Assembly (NCBI GenBank): GCA_016866235.1 | Contig: VGMW01000001.1 | Span: 124,001-188,000 of the forward strand | DNA: 64,000 nucleotides | DNA from: Bacteroidota bacterium | GTDB lineage: Bacteria; Bacteroidota; Bacteroidia; Cytophagales; Cyclobacteriaceae | Reading direction: 5' to 3' | In this document: piece by piece, positions 27,197 through 36,652 of the stretch | How the letters are laid out: each line of letters starts with the position of its first letter | How positions within the stretch are numbered: position 1 is the first letter of the stretch | Notes under the pieces: generated by a model | What the model was told of the DNA's origin: nothing | The model's database searches: none | What the model saw: the letters and a program-made list of their open reading frames with translations, nothing else | Translations under genes and position numbers: made by a program

Positions 27197-27505
27197 CTAT
27201 CTTCTGGATTTATTGTCTCGCTTTCTGGACAGGCTATTCAGCATTTTGGTGTTTAGGAATTTTCTTCCTGGTGCCTTACGAAGGTATTTCTCAAAGTGTA
27301 TGGCATTGTGCATATCTGAAAATGCGACGTAGCTGAGAATGTTGACCGGGCCACGGTCTCTGGTGGTGTGGCAAATGCCTGAGTTGTGGTCAAAAATGGC
27401 ACGATCAAGGTCATTGGTAAATCCGGTGTCACGGTGGCCATCGGAGCATTCGAGTACATAGACATACCAAAATGGGCAGTCGTCCTGTGAGAGGTGGTTA
27501 TCCAT
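27197..27505 (-). CDS. GIY-YIG domain protein with an altered active site
   Basis: 102 residues of the small GIY-YIG family (UvrC-type nuclease domain). The fold's landmarks are present: YVYVLECSDG, then TGFTNDLDRA and HNSG, and a Glu in HFEKYLRK. The position normally occupied by the second catalytic Tyr (YTG or YIG) is Asp (DTG). The start follows a palindrome at 27530-27546, and another lies at 27154-27170. The gene stands alone. Nuclease activity is uncertain because of the substitution. Confidence 0.83.
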   Translation of the reverse strand: MDNHLSQDDCPFWYVYVLECSDGHRDTGFTNDLDRAIFDHNSGICHTTRDRGPVNILSYVAFSDMHNAIHFEKYLRKAPGRKFLNTKMLNSLSRKRDNKSRR

Positions 27506-27642
27506 ATCTTTTTTCTGCTAAGTAAGGCAGTGGTAAGATTTACCACCTCAAAAATTCAAGGATGAGTAAGCCTTTTATCGGATAATTGATGCACTAGAAA
27601 TTATCGCACCAACTGGAGTTTTTCTGAACCCATTTGAAAGAG

Positions 27643-27716
27643 TGGGCCCTGTTGGGATCGAACCAACGACCACCTGATTATGAGTCAGGTGCTCTAACCG
27701 TCTGAGCTAAGGGCCC
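27643..27716 (-). tRNA. tRNA with CAT anticodon (Ile2 or elongator Met)
   Basis: On the minus strand the 74-nt sequence folds as a cloverleaf: acceptor GGGCCCT/AGGGCCC, discriminator A, D-arm GCTCAGACGGTTAGAGC, anticodon loop CTCATAA (anticodon CAT) and T-arm GTTGG..CCAAC. No CCA is encoded. The acceptor and D-arm look more like tRNA-Ile2, the substrate of TilS, than like elongator tRNA-Met, but the two cannot be told apart with certainty by eye. Confidence 0.94.
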
Positions 27717-27807
27717 TGATTGGAGTGAAGCAACAAACTTCACCCGGTGAAGCGAATCTCTTTTTTAAAAGAAGCAGCAATGTTACATATTTGGCCACGG
27801 AATTACA

Positions 27808-28434
27808 ATGGAGTTCGCATTAGAGCAAATCACCAACATCGTTTTTGATTTGGGTGAAGTCATCATCGACCTTAATATACCCGGCACTGTTCAAAAATTT
27901 GCCGACCGATCAGGAAAGTCGGCAGAGGAGGTCCGTAAAATATATTCCTCGTCAGATGTGTTTTTGAATTATGAGAAAGGTCTTATTTCAGATGAGGAAT
28001 TCAGGTCGGGCGCAAACCAGTTGCTGGGAACCTCCTATGCGGCCCATGAGTTTGATGCCATATGGAACGGTATGCTACACCGATTGCCGCTGGAGCGACT
28101 GCAATTGTTAAAAAAACTTTCCAGTCGGTACCGGATTTTTTTGTTGAGCAATACCAATGCAATTCACCTAAGGCAGTTTACCAAAATGGTTCAGGCTGTT
28201 TCAGGCGAAAAATCCATGGAGGACTATTTTGAAAAAGCCTATTATTCTCATGAAATCAAAATGAGAAAGCCTGATGCTGAAATTTTTCAGTTCGTATTGA
28301 AAAACAGTAATCTGGAGCCGGGACAAACGCTTTTCCTTGATGACAATGAGGACAATATTATCGGCGCCAAGGCCTGTGGTATCTGCGCGGAAAGAATTTT
28401 GAAACCAGACCAGATCTTTGATATTTTCAAATGA
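27808..28434 (+). CDS. HAD family hydrolase (YihX-like phosphatase)
   Basis: 208 residues of HAD subfamily IA. Motif I is FDLGEVIID, motif II LLSNTN, motif III a Lys in MRKPDAE, and motif IV FLDDNEDN. YihX-like enzymes dephosphorylate sugar phosphates such as alpha-D-glucose-1-phosphate; the substrate here is unknown. Its stop overlaps the start of the M50 protease gene by 4 bp, so the two are translationally coupled. Confidence 0.9.
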   Translation: MEFALEQITNIVFDLGEVIIDLNIPGTVQKFADRSGKSAEEVRKIYSSSDVFLNYEKGLISDEEFRSGANQLLGTSYAAHEFDAIWNGMLHRLPLERLQLLKKLSSRYRIFLLSNTNAIHLRQFTKMVQAVSGEKSMEDYFEKAYYSHEIKMRKPDAEIFQFVLKNSNLEPGQTLFLDDNEDNIIGAKACGICAERILKPDQIFDIFK

Positions 28435-29567
28435 GCACTGAATCCAGAAGAGTACTAATCCAGTTTATTCTTTTTGTTCTTACGTTGGTTACTACCACGC
28501 TGGCTGGAGCAGAGCTCTGCTATGGCCGCAGTCCCATCTCAGGCGAATTCGCATGGGCCGATTTTCTCCTTGGACTCAATTACTCCGTTCCATTTCTTTT
28601 CATTCTATCCGTTCACGAATTTGGTCACTACCTGACTGCGCGCTACCATCGGGTCGATACCAGCCTTCCTTATTACATACCGTTTTATCTGCCGGTAATT
28701 TTTCCCTTTTCAATCGGAACCTTGGGTGCCCTTATCCGCCTGCGCGAAAGGCCCCCATCGCTTACCAAAAATTTTGACATCGGTATTGCTGGTCCGCTTG
28801 CAGGCTTTGCGGCGGCGCTCCTGGTGCTCACCTACGGATTTCTTACCCTGCCACCGCCTGAATATATTTTCAGTATCCATCCTGAATACGAGCGGTTCGG
28901 TTTAGACTATGCCAGCTATGTTTACCAACCTGGCTTTGCAGAGAACATTTTAAACATTAGCCTGGGCGATAATTTTTTATTCAACCTGCTTTCAGGCGTG
29001 CTGGCCGATCCCACTCGGATGCCCAACCCACATGAAATTATTCACTACCCCTTTTTGTTGGCAGGCTATCTTTCGCTCGTCTTTACTGCCCTTAATCTGT
29101 TGCCCATCGGTCAACTCGACGGTGGACATGTGGTTTATGGTTTATTTGGATCCAAAGGCCATCGGCTGATTGCCATCACTTTTTTTGTTGCCTTTGTTTT
29201 TTTTGCGGGCTTGGGAACCGTTCATCCCAGAATACCTTCTGATGAAATAATTTTCACGATCGTTCTTTATGCAGGTTTCCTCTTCTTTACCTTCAAAGGG
29301 TTGCGGTTGTCCTGGCAAAATACCCTTATCGTTGCGCTTGTCACGCTCATTATTCAGTATGGAGTAATCTGGATGTTTCCATCCATAGAGGGATTCGGCA
29401 GTTGGCTGCTCTTTGCATTTATTCTTGGTCGGTTCATAGGAATTTATCATCCACCTGCGTTGTCGGAAGAGCCACTCTCTTTAGGCCGAAAACTGTTGGG
29501 TTGGCTGGCCTTGGTAATTCTTGTATTGTGCTTTACACCGGTGCCGGTGGAAATCAGTGTACTATAA
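28431..29567 (+). CDS. Site-2 protease family (M50) membrane metalloprotease
   Basis: 378 residues, several membrane segments. The zinc-binding motif HEFGH lies near residue 62 and the third ligand in LPIGQLDGGH near residue 225. These proteases cut within or near the membrane; in bacteria they process anti-sigma factors or signal peptides. The sequence between the motifs is longer than in RseP and lacks a PDZ domain, like other stand-alone Bacteroidota members. It is coupled to the HAD gene by a 4-bp overlap. Confidence 0.88.
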   Translation: MSTESRRVLIQFILFVLTLVTTTLAGAELCYGRSPISGEFAWADFLLGLNYSVPFLFILSVHEFGHYLTARYHRVDTSLPYYIPFYLPVIFPFSIGTLGALIRLRERPPSLTKNFDIGIAGPLAGFAAALLVLTYGFLTLPPPEYIFSIHPEYERFGLDYASYVYQPGFAENILNISLGDNFLFNLLSGVLADPTRMPNPHEIIHYPFLLAGYLSLVFTALNLLPIGQLDGGHVVYGLFGSKGHRLIAITFFVAFVFFAGLGTVHPRIPSDEIIFTIVLYAGFLFFTFKGLRLSWQNTLIVALVTLIIQYGVIWMFPSIEGFGSWLLFAFILGRFIGIYHPPALSEEPLSLGRKLLGWLALVILVLCFTPVPVEISVL

Positions 29568-31509
29568 TTCTGGATTTCCGGAAATTACCCTGATCGTTCC
29601 AGAGTACAATTTTTAGGCCTGGGCTTGGCCTTGTCATGCGGATCAATTTTCCTTCTGATAAATCTTCTGTGGTGAACTCAACAAAGAATCCGGTTGGCTC
29701 CAAGATCCGAATGTCCTCGGGGTTACCTGGAATAGTAAACTGACCGGTATTTGGATTGGGCCAAACGCTAACAGCAGTTTCTCCTTTGACTGAAGCGATA
29801 ACATCACCCGCCCCTTTTCCAAAGACCGGCCTAATCATCAGGCTGCCGGAGAGGATTTCATTTTGCAACCACTCGCCATTTAGGTTATACCAGATCTTTT
29901 TTCCGTTGTCACGACTTTTATCCAGGCCCACAGGCAGGTCTCCGTCACTTGTTCTTTTCCATCCAAAATAAACCCTACCCTGCACCAAAACAGGCTGACT
30001 AAGCACGAAGCGGCTGAATCGATTTTGTGCATTACGTACTACGGTTATGGTTTGCTGGTGAACTGCGGTCAGGGGCTTGCCTTCTGCTGAATTCCAGATC
30101 TTAAGATTTAAGGTCTGGTTGCTTTGATCGCCGAATTGCGGGAAATAGATATCGATGGCAACGACCGTATCGGCTTTTTTGGTAAGAATGTCATATCCAT
30201 ACGCGAGTTCGTTTGCATTTTTATTTACGCCGGCTCCAAACTCAGCCTCGCCGTCGTCTGAGCTGTAAAAATCTGACAGCACGAATTTTCGGACGGTGGT
30301 ATCGTTGTATAGAAAATTAATAGGCCGGTACTTTGGAAGATATGTTTGCGGATTGCTGTCTGCAGTATTTATGCCCAGTTTCATCGTAACCGAAACCGAA
30401 TCGGCATCTGGCGAGAGTGTATTATCAGGGAATTTTTTCTTGAGAGAAAGTTCAAGCGTTTTGAAAGGCTCAATAATCTGAGCGCCTCCGGTCTGTGGGT
30501 TTACCGGAACTTCATCGTTCTCGATGATCACTTTTTTAGTGTTTACACCTGCGGGGGTGCGTTCGGTTATTATAAGCGATGTGGTGTAACGGAAAGGCTG
30601 CAGGTTGTTTTCCAACAATCCAAAAAGTTTCGCGGTCTGAAGGGTGCTTATGGAATTAAGAGTATCCCTCAAGTGCCTTAGTGGAATGGCTGTATAATCT
30701 CCGAAAGGTGAGGTTAACGGAGCGCTGATGGTTCGGTCCGGCATTGATTTTTCTGTAGCCGTTCTGCCATAGTTCACATAGACATAATCCAGGTGCCACA
30801 TATCGTAAGGCCCTGATAAGCGGGCAAAATTTTGAAACCTGAATTGGAATCCACTGTGAAAATATTTTTCGTCGCGGATGGCAATCGTGCGATAGTAGAA
30901 CTTTTTGGGATCATAATTATCATCGCTGGTGGCCTCAAAAACTTTCTCCCAAGATCCGTTGGCGTCTTTGAACCAAAGGCTGAGGTTATCGTCACGGTCT
31001 GAGGGTTCACCATTGCCTTGATATTGAAAATAAAAACTCAAAAAGACGGAAGTCTTTTCTGTAACAGGTATCTGGTCCAGTTTAATCCCTCGTGAAGTCA
31101 TTTTATCGGCAAAGCCTTTGGCCAGCAGATCGGTTGGATTGTAAGGCTTTCCAAGAGAATCCAATCCATCGAAAGTGGCGACAAAAACTGAAGGAGGATC
31201 GATGGTGAGCCCGTTGTTGACCCAAGTGCTTTTAGCATTAATCCATAAGGTATCGTTAACATAACCGTTACCGGCCGTAAATGAAAAATCATCCCAGAAG
31301 GGTAGTGCAATGGGCTTTAATTCAGACTGACGGGCAGTGGCATTGGAGAAATTTCCACGCCCTCCTGTGAGGGGCACCTGAACCAATTGAGCAAAGAGGT
31401 TGGAGTAGGTCAAAAAAAGACCCACTGCCACGGAGAGGTGTCGAAAGTCTCTAAAAAATATTCTCAACTTCAATCGAATCAGGAGGCGGTGTATAGTCTT
31501 TTGGGGCAA
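29554..31509 (-). CDS. Large secreted protein with T9SS-type C-terminus
   Basis: 651 residues. A hydrophobic N-terminus ends in NLFAQ, a likely signal peptide. The body contains repeated beta-rich segments of the kind found in Bacteroidota surface proteins, with no catalytic motif I recognise. The C-terminus carries VSVWPNPNTGQFTI, the type A sorting start, followed by a short strand-rich tail. The predicted start overlaps the PASTA gene by 59 bp; a TTG near 31470 (LKLRIFF) would shorten the overlap. The function is unknown. Confidence 0.78.
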   Translation of the reverse strand: MPQKTIHRLLIRLKLRIFFRDFRHLSVAVGLFLTYSNLFAQLVQVPLTGGRGNFSNATARQSELKPIALPFWDDFSFTAGNGYVNDTLWINAKSTWVNNGLTIDPPSVFVATFDGLDSLGKPYNPTDLLAKGFADKMTSRGIKLDQIPVTEKTSVFLSFYFQYQGNGEPSDRDDNLSLWFKDANGSWEKVFEATSDDNYDPKKFYYRTIAIRDEKYFHSGFQFRFQNFARLSGPYDMWHLDYVYVNYGRTATEKSMPDRTISAPLTSPFGDYTAIPLRHLRDTLNSISTLQTAKLFGLLENNLQPFRYTTSLIITERTPAGVNTKKVIIENDEVPVNPQTGGAQIIEPFKTLELSLKKKFPDNTLSPDADSVSVTMKLGINTADSNPQTYLPKYRPINFLYNDTTVRKFVLSDFYSSDDGEAEFGAGVNKNANELAYGYDILTKKADTVVAIDIYFPQFGDQSNQTLNLKIWNSAEGKPLTAVHQQTITVVRNAQNRFSRFVLSQPVLVQGRVYFGWKRTSDGDLPVGLDKSRDNGKKIWYNLNGEWLQNEILSGSLMIRPVFGKGAGDVIASVKGETAVSVWPNPNTGQFTIPGNPEDIRILEPTGFFVEFTTEDLSEGKLIRMTRPSPGLKIVLWNDQGNFRKSRIIVH

Positions 31510-32266
31510 TCCACAGATGTACAGGATCGCCCAGTCTTACTGAATCACCCGCCAATGGTTTTTGTCTGAAAACGAATGATTCTGTTCCTGTAGTATCTGC
31601 ATCATCAGGAACATGGACATCGCCCAGGTGGAGATTCCAGTTAGAAATAAGCACCATGGCTTTTTCGAGGGACATGCCAACCAGGTTGTTGACCACAAAA
31701 TCACGTGCTCCGGCACCATCGCCAACGATCAGGTCTATCGGTGTGCCTCTGGGCACCCGTGCGCCTTCTCTAACCGCTCTTCCTCTGATGGCCATGGAAA
31801 TCACCAGGTCTGCAAAAGGGCTTGGCTCGTAGATAATTCTACCTGGCTTTAATCCATTGCTGACCAAAATTGCCGAAGCGTTGATCAGCGACACATCGGT
31901 GAGCTCAGGAACCGGTACGGTGGGAGGATCAGTTCGGTTAATGGATACAAAAATTTTACGGCCTGGTTTCACCATGCTTCCTGGTGCTGGGAATTGCCTT
32001 GAAATTTCAAGCGGACCGAAGTCAGCGTTAAAACTGGAGTCATTCACTTCAAACCTTAAGTTGGAAGCCTCAGCAGCGGAATCAAGTTTTTCAGAAGGCA
32101 TCCCTAGAAAATCAGGAACTTCCATTAAGGCACCGTGGTTGGTAGACCCTGGCAGGTAAATGTAAAAGTAAATTACCGCGATGGTCAGCAATACGCCCAA
32201 CGCTATAGCCAGTGCCCGTACAAAGTCACCGATGGTTTCCCCTTCCAGTAGCGACCGAAAATTCAT
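31451..32266 (-). CDS. Membrane-anchored PASTA-domain protein
   Basis: 271 residues: a cytoplasmic N-terminus, one transmembrane segment (about 18-38) and three PASTA repeats in the periplasm, each with a VPDFLGM or V.N.LVGMSLEKA-type core and ending in a P.G..V..G..I element. PASTA domains bind peptidoglycan fragments in PknB-type kinases and in some penicillin-binding proteins, but there is no kinase or transpeptidase domain here. The gene lies directly downstream of ddl (8 bp), which fits a wall-related role. Confidence 0.85.
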   Translation of the reverse strand: MNFRSLLEGETIGDFVRALAIALGVLLTIAVIYFYIYLPGSTNHGALMEVPDFLGMPSEKLDSAAEASNLRFEVNDSSFNADFGPLEISRQFPAPGSMVKPGRKIFVSINRTDPPTVPVPELTDVSLINASAILVSNGLKPGRIIYEPSPFADLVISMAIRGRAVREGARVPRGTPIDLIVGDGAGARDFVVNNLVGMSLEKAMVLISNWNLHLGDVHVPDDADTTGTESFVFRQKPLAGDSVRLGDPVHLWIAPKDYTPPPDSIEVENIF

Positions 32267-32274
32267 CTTTTAAA

Positions 32275-33348
32275 TTAGTATTTAAGTGAGGATTGAAAAT
32301 CCCGGTTTAACATGCCTTGTTCTGTTGTCCGTTGTTGTGCGATCCGGATAAGTCTGGTGATGAGATCGGAAAAACCAATTCCTCTTTCTTTCCACATCAT
32401 TGGATACATGCTTGAGTTTGTAAATCCCGGAATGGTATTGATCTCATTAATGAAGATTCCCTTTTCACTATAGAACAAATCTACCCTTGCGAAATCCTGG
32501 CAACGGAGGGCCTGGAATGCCTTGATGGATGCATCTCGGATTTTTTCAGCAACCGGTGCTTCCAGACTTGCCGGCACTTGAATTTTAACTGCATCTGGAT
32601 CTACATACTTCGCATCAAAAGAATAAAACTCATATCTGGGCGAAATGATGATTTCTCCAGGCATCGATGCTTCCACCGGATTGTTTCCAAGAATAGCACA
32701 CTCTATTTCCCTCCCGGGAATGTATTGTTCAATCAATACCTCTGTATCGTACCTGAATGCCTCCTCAAGGGCCGCATTCATCTCCGATTCAGATTTTACC
32801 TTCGACACACCCACAGATGACCCAAGGCTTGCAGCTTTTACCATGAAGGGGGTGCCAAATTTTGAAACAATGTCAATGAATTTAATCGTGTGACGCTCTG
32901 ATCCGCCAAATGCAATAAAAGGTGTTACCGGAAGTCCTGCCGCAGCGAGCATTTGCTTCGCAATTATTTTATTCATCGCCAGTGCAGATCCCAAAACGCC
33001 TGACCCGACGAATGGAAGGCCAAAGGCTGTTAATAAACCCTGGACACTACCATCTTCACCATCTGTTCCATGAAGAACGGGGAACACCACGTCCGGCTGA
33101 ATCAATTGATTTTTTGTTCTGAAACCAGGCTGTTTGGGGTCTGCATCGATTTGTAAAGGATCGCCCTTACTGATCTCACGGTCAACCACCGAGGTTAAAT
33201 ACCATTTTCCGTTGAGATCAAGCCCAATGGGAATAGGCTCGAACTGATTTTTATCCAGGTATTCAAAAATATTTCGGGCTGAATTGATGGATACACCGTG
33301 CTCTACCGAACGTCCACCGTATAAGATCGCTACCTTTTGCCTCGTCAT
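32275..33348 (-). CDS. ddl: D-alanine--D-alanine ligase
   Basis: About 357 residues from Met 33348 (MTRQKVAIL). The earlier Met at 33372 adds eight hydrophobic residues not seen in the family. ATP-grasp features are clear: LYGGRSVEHGVS at the N-terminus, EQYIPGREIECAIL, and NEINTIPGFT near the C-terminus. It makes D-Ala-D-Ala for peptidoglycan precursors. It is co-oriented with the PASTA gene. Confidence 0.95.
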   Translation of the reverse strand: MTRQKVAILYGGRSVEHGVSINSARNIFEYLDKNQFEPIPIGLDLNGKWYLTSVVDREISKGDPLQIDADPKQPGFRTKNQLIQPDVVFPVLHGTDGEDGSVQGLLTAFGLPFVGSGVLGSALAMNKIIAKQMLAAAGLPVTPFIAFGGSERHTIKFIDIVSKFGTPFMVKAASLGSSVGVSKVKSESEMNAALEEAFRYDTEVLIEQYIPGREIECAILGNNPVEASMPGEIIISPRYEFYSFDAKYVDPDAVKIQVPASLEAPVAEKIRDASIKAFQALRCQDFARVDLFYSEKGIFINEINTIPGFTNSSMYPMMWKERGIGFSDLITRLIRIAQQRTTEQGMLNRDFQSSLKY

Positions 33349-33391
33349 AAAACAAAAGCCAAAGATAAACAATATTGATGCTGGAGCAGGC

Positions 33392-36391
33392 TTAAGGCAC
33401 GAAGTGCCTCACCGCATAAATTTTTCCATTGATCTGCAAGCGGTAGATGTAAACCCCGGAAGGAAGTCCTAGTTCAAAAGTATAGGTCTGGTTTAAGACA
33501 TCGGGCAGGATATTGTCCAGCACAACCATTCCGGTTACACTGATCAACTGAAGCCGGACATCTTGCCTGTCTTCCAGATTAAAGGTTAATTTTTCAATTC
33601 TGGTGTTCTCCTCTGTATAAACCTTAAACGGCTCATCAATGTCTAATGGCTCCGGATTATCAAGGATGAAAAACTCAATGTTGTCGACATAAAGATTGTT
33701 TCCGTTGGCATTGGTAACTTTTAAAGCCAATAAAACGGCCGACTTACCTGCCACTGGTGAAAGGCTGAAATACTGACGCGTCCAATCGCTTTCTGCCTTG
33801 GGTTTCCATTCGTTTTCGGAAGGGTTAGAATTTAATTCATCGGCACTTCCCTCAAAAAGGATCTCATCAAAGGTCTTTCCACAGTCTGTAGAAGCCACTA
33901 GTGTAAACTTCTCTGTTCCGGAAAAGCTTAGTCCATAACTAAAGTCCGCAAACATGCTGGATTCATTCGAACGGCTCATGTCCAAGATGGGACTGACCAG
34001 CCAGGACTCCGTTCCGGTTGCTGAATTTCCAAAGCCGGAAAAGATTGCTGAGTTGCCAAAATTGGTTGACGTTACCTCCCAGGGTTTTCCTCCCTTACCT
34101 GTAACAGGGGTCCAGTTGGTATTCCTGTCAAAATCGGAAAGCGTTGGAATGCGATCCTTGTTGGTGATCCTGGTTATTTTAAAGCTACCTGAATTATCGG
34201 CTGGTGTAAAGTCTTCAGTTCCGATTGGCTGAGCTTCGATCTGAACATCATTTGTCCCCGCATTCAAACTGATTTCACCGACATCAACCGTTGCCTGCCC
34301 GCCTGGCGCGAGGGTAATGTTTCTTTGATCAGCACTGATCAAAATATTATTGGAACGCACAGTCAATTTAATTTTGTCGACCTGAGTGGTTCCGTAATTG
34401 GCAATGGTTAATCTCGGACTGACTTTCTCTGTGCACACGGCAAGCGAAGGTTCAGTCAACGACTCCACAGCAACATCGGTAATAAGTCCGGAGGAAACCT
34501 TGATGTTATCCAGATAAAAATTATTCCCGTATCCATTCTGGTAGGCAAACGCCAGACGCAAATTCCTTTTTCCACCAAAGGCGTTAATTGAAATTCTTTC
34601 CGTCCTCCATTGTGAGGAGTTTGGCACAAATCCGGTTAGCTGATCCGGTGCTGTGGCGAGGGCTGAGCCCTGTTTCGAAAAAATAATTGTTCCGCTGCCC
34701 ACAACATTTCCGCAGTCCTCCAAAACGTAAACTTTCAACGATTCCGTTTCATTGCCCGGATATTTTGCATAGGCTACGTCAAATTGCAACAGCATGTTGG
34801 TGATGCCTGTGGCATCGAAAACGGGTGACAATAAAAGATCGATGGCTCCCTCAAGGTCATAATTAAATGAAGAAAGCAGGAGGCTTCCGTTGTTTGCTGT
34901 AGAAAACTCCCATGTCTTGGAATTGTCCTGGTTCACAATGGTCCAATCGGCAGGGAGGGAATTGAAGGGTTGTAACAGCGGCAATGAAGCTGCGAATGGA
35001 GAAATGGTTTTAATGGATCGGACGTTATTGATGACCAATTCATCAGCCTGGCCGTTGACCTCGATCAGTTCAAATGAAAAATCTGACGCGCTTCCGGAGG
35101 AAATAGACAATTCGGAAAAAGAAACCTGTTGTGAGGCATTGGTAGCAAGATTAAGGGCAAAGCTTTTATTCTCTACCAAGTTGCCGTTTAGCAAGAGTTT
35201 TATTTTGGCAGCGGTAATTGAGTTTTTGCCCAGATTTTTAATCTCGGCCTGTGGGATAACCGTTCCGGGACAGATTGTTTGCCCCGGCGATACAATGGTG
35301 ATGGCTGCCTCGTTGATATAATCGGGCGCAAAACTACCAGTGGAGGTCAGTAAGGATTTTCTTCTTGGACTGTTTTCAATTACAATTTTCATTCGATCAA
35401 CCTGTCCCTTGGTAAACAAGTTCATGCAACGGTCGTAGGTGTAGTCCATGTAATTCTGGAACATCTTGGTGTTGTTGCAGGAAGCCTGAGGGTGGTTGGG
35501 GCAACCGGTGGTTTCGCTGGCTTGTGGTGGTGTATCCTCAACGTAATCGGTGGCACAATTAAAGGCATCTCCCCAGATGTGACGAAGGCCAAAGAAATGA
35601 CCAACTTCATGGGTTACGGTTCTACCCTTATTGTAACGGTCGTCGAGGGAAAAAGCACCGTCATCGGCAGATCCGAAAACTTTGTAATCAATCATCACCC
35701 CATCGGTTACGCGGTTATCCTGTACGCCCTGAAGTCCGGGTAAATTGGAAATGGGAAAAGAGGCGTAACCGATGTCACTACCACTGAGGTTCAATACCCA
35801 GATGTTGAAATAATCTTCCGCTGGCCAATAGCTCAGTGCTTTGAAGGCTGTCTCTTCACCAACACCCCAGGAGCTTTTACCACCATTAACCCTGCGTATG
35901 CCATTGGTTGCTGCTCCCTCCGGATCTCTTTTTGCCAAAACAAATTCAATAGAAATGCTTCCTGCCAGACTTTGAAAGTCGGATGGGGTTTGAGTGGCAT
36001 CGGAATTGAGGCGTTTAAAATCCTTGTTCAGTACCTGAATTTGTGAGAGGACCTGTGCTTCTGAAATATTGACACCGGTTCCAATGGCCTCGCCGCTGTG
36101 AATGATGTGGACGACCACCGGAATGGTATATGTTGCGGCCTCTTGCAGCAACCTTGTTTTTCTTTCTCGAAGTTTTGAAGTGAGCCATTTTTCAAATTCA
36201 GCGGTTTGCTCGCGGTTGGGAAACCGTTGATTTAAAATCTGCTCATACCGAATGATGGAGCAACGTTCTTGTGCAAGCGACTCTTGTGAGGAGATCAGAA
36301 GAGAAAAAAAAATCACAGGCAACAGTGCGCTGAGGCTCCGGGAATTTCCAGACGACCCGATTCGACAAACAACTCGGGCGAACAAGTTCAA
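33392..36391 (-). CDS. M43 (pappalysin-like) zinc metalloprotease, T9SS-secreted
   Basis: 999 residues with an N-terminal signal (ending SLAQ). A metzincin-type protease domain follows, with HEVGHFFGLRH and the Met-turn in NYMDY around residue 320. A long Fn3/lamG-like region follows, in which the segment ATGITNMLLQFDVAYA recalls a MAM/jelly-roll domain. The C-terminus (GVYIYRLQINGK..RHFVP) resembles a T9SS sorting domain. Family members degrade extracellular proteins. The gene abuts the NifU-like gene without a spacer, but secreted and Fe-S functions are unlikely to be related. Confidence 0.9.
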   Translation of the reverse strand: MNLFARVVCRIGSSGNSRSLSALLPVIFFSLLISSQESLAQERCSIIRYEQILNQRFPNREQTAEFEKWLTSKLRERKTRLLQEAATYTIPVVVHIIHSGEAIGTGVNISEAQVLSQIQVLNKDFKRLNSDATQTPSDFQSLAGSISIEFVLAKRDPEGAATNGIRRVNGGKSSWGVGEETAFKALSYWPAEDYFNIWVLNLSGSDIGYASFPISNLPGLQGVQDNRVTDGVMIDYKVFGSADDGAFSLDDRYNKGRTVTHEVGHFFGLRHIWGDAFNCATDYVEDTPPQASETTGCPNHPQASCNNTKMFQNYMDYTYDRCMNLFTKGQVDRMKIVIENSPRRKSLLTSTGSFAPDYINEAAITIVSPGQTICPGTVIPQAEIKNLGKNSITAAKIKLLLNGNLVENKSFALNLATNASQQVSFSELSISSGSASDFSFELIEVNGQADELVINNVRSIKTISPFAASLPLLQPFNSLPADWTIVNQDNSKTWEFSTANNGSLLLSSFNYDLEGAIDLLLSPVFDATGITNMLLQFDVAYAKYPGNETESLKVYVLEDCGNVVGSGTIIFSKQGSALATAPDQLTGFVPNSSQWRTERISINAFGGKRNLRLAFAYQNGYGNNFYLDNIKVSSGLITDVAVESLTEPSLAVCTEKVSPRLTIANYGTTQVDKIKLTVRSNNILISADQRNITLAPGGQATVDVGEISLNAGTNDVQIEAQPIGTEDFTPADNSGSFKITRITNKDRIPTLSDFDRNTNWTPVTGKGGKPWEVTSTNFGNSAIFSGFGNSATGTESWLVSPILDMSRSNESSMFADFSYGLSFSGTEKFTLVASTDCGKTFDEILFEGSADELNSNPSENEWKPKAESDWTRQYFSLSPVAGKSAVLLALKVTNANGNNLYVDNIEFFILDNPEPLDIDEPFKVYTEENTRIEKLTFNLEDRQDVRLQLISVTGMVVLDNILPDVLNQTYTFELGLPSGVYIYRLQINGKIYAVRHFVP

Positions 36392-36652
36392 TTAGTTAAG
36401 GGATGAAACTGAGAGAACTTCAGGAACAAGCCTGCGGATGGCCTCTTCAACACCTGCCCTGAAGGTCATGGAAGACATAGTACATCCGGCGCAATTACCG
36501 GTGAATTTTACAACTACGTGGTTGCCGTTGTTAATCTCCACCACCTCAACATCGCCTCCGTCCGCGTCCAGGTAAGGCCGAATGGTGTTCAGTGCTTCCT
36601 CAATTCGGGAAAGCAGGTTTTGATCCTGATCGGTCGGCGCAGAGGTCTTCAC
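36392..36652 (-). CDS. NifU-like Fe-S scaffold domain protein
   Basis: 86 residues containing the NifU C-terminal (Nfu) domain: YLDADGGDVEVVEI and the Cys pair in GNCAGC. Nfu proteins carry a [4Fe-4S] cluster to target enzymes. It overlaps the mrp gene by 4 bp and its stop lies directly before the protease start. With mrp it forms a small Fe-S carrier unit seen in many Bacteroidota. Confidence 0.92.
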   Translation of the reverse strand: MKTSAPTDQDQNLLSRIEEALNTIRPYLDADGGDVEVVEINNGNHVVVKFTGNCAGCTMSSMTFRAGVEEAIRRLVPEVLSVSSLN

